Assembly (NCBI RefSeq): GCF_003071065.1
Contig: NZ_QCXX01000010.1
Span: 248,614-312,613, forward strand
Direction of reading: 5' to 3'
Length of the DNA stretch: 64,000 bases
DNA from: Sphingobacterium athyrii
GTDB lineage: Bacteria > Bacteroidota > Bacteroidia > Sphingobacteriales > Sphingobacteriaceae
Shown here piece after piece: positions 63,674 through 64,000 of the stretch. Position 1 is the stretch's first letter. Each line of letters begins with the position of its first letter. The notes beneath the pieces were generated by a model. The model was given only the letters and a program-made list of their open reading frames with translations, ran no database searches and was not told where the DNA came from. The translations under genes and the position numbers were made by a program.

Positions 63674-64000
63674 TTAAAATAGAGATTGCTGTACATTATC
63701 ATTGCCCAGCGGAGGTAATCGTTCCCAACCATCAAATGGCTCGTAACGATGCTTACCATCTGGACGGTTGGGATATCCTCTAAGTGTGTAGACGGGGTAT
63801 GACTCTAAGGCTAGACTCGGTATATTATTCCGTAAAAAGATATATGGCAACATAGAGCTGGATTGTCTGGAGATTATAACCTCAGTATGTTGGGAGACGT
63901 ACCAAGGTAACCTCAATACTGGAAATTTGCAGTGTTGGGGTTTATGCTTAGTGATCTTTGACTCATAAATCTCTTCTTCACAACTTTCTATAATGACGAC
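63674..64000 (-). CDS. C-terminal part of a gene of unknown function, cut by window edge
   Basis: The reverse strand is open from the window edge to a stop at 63674 (about 108 codons). The visible end of the protein contains L-P-W-Y-V-S-Q-H-T-E-V-I-I-S-R-Q-S-S-S-M-L-P-Y, followed by a proline- and tyrosine-rich tail. The pattern V-x-I-S-R-x-S-S-S-M resembles the end of some glycan-synthesis transferases, but this is only an impression. The start lies outside the window. Confidence 0.5.
   Translation of the reverse strand, partial: VVIIESCEEEIYESKITKHKPQHCKFPVLRLPWYVSQHTEVIISRQSSSMLPYIFLRNNIPSLALESYPVYTLRGYPNRPDGKHRYEPFDGWERLPPLGNDNVQQSLF

Overview
This 64 kb window looks like chromosomal DNA of a Bacteroidota bacterium of the Sphingobacteriaceae type (Sphingobacterium or a close relative). 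That is an inference. It rests on SusC-type outer-membrane proteins, Bacteroidota -7 promoter boxes (TAnnTTTG), ECF sigma genes paired with membrane partner genes, many lipoproteins and Tat-type secreted enzymes, and a bioG-type biotin operon. No rRNA, tRNA, CRISPR array, transposase or phage gene was recognised.

Left part (1-32 kb): a partial thioesterase, a sigma factor with a membrane partner, a UbiB-like kinase, an SDR protein, YceI, a Crp/Fnr regulator, a TauE/SafE exporter with its DUF1634 partner, and a two-component system divergent from a Tat-exported phospholipase C. Next is a complete biotin operon bioB-A-F-G-C-D, with a perfect 18-unit GTT/AAC microsatellite in its leader and a divergent MocR-type regulator that has lost its PLP lysine. 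Then come a DUF3857 protein, an ECF sigma/anti-sigma pair, a von Willebrand A protein, and the phosphate transporter operon pstSCAB.

Middle (32-54 kb): an intergenic region holds two perfect DnaA boxes as a palindrome, and the prevailing gene direction changes there. Rightwards are sugar and stress genes and an FAD oxidase. They are followed by an unusual pair: a SusC-like barrel with no visible plug domain, directly followed by a 1569-residue alpha-2-macroglobulin that contains a SusC-type plug and a thioester motif. Then follow a GH18 chitinase and a sugar-oxidation cluster (Gfo/Idh, isomerase, GMC oxidoreductase with its small subunit) beside a divergent AraC regulator.

Right end (54.9-64 kb): this part appears more AT-rich and looks like accessory DNA. 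Two unknown ORFs lie in one frame, separated by a single stop codon. They precede a five-gene lipoprotein cassette: two short cholesterol-dependent-cytolysin-like (CDC-like) proteins, an unknown lipoprotein, one long CDC-like protein whose C-terminal domain lacks the undecapeptide, and an S41/PDZ protease. The cassette has a good promoter box at its head and a strong terminator at its end. It is the best candidate in the window for an under-described system: a multi-component pore-forming toxin with its own protease and perhaps its own immunity protein.
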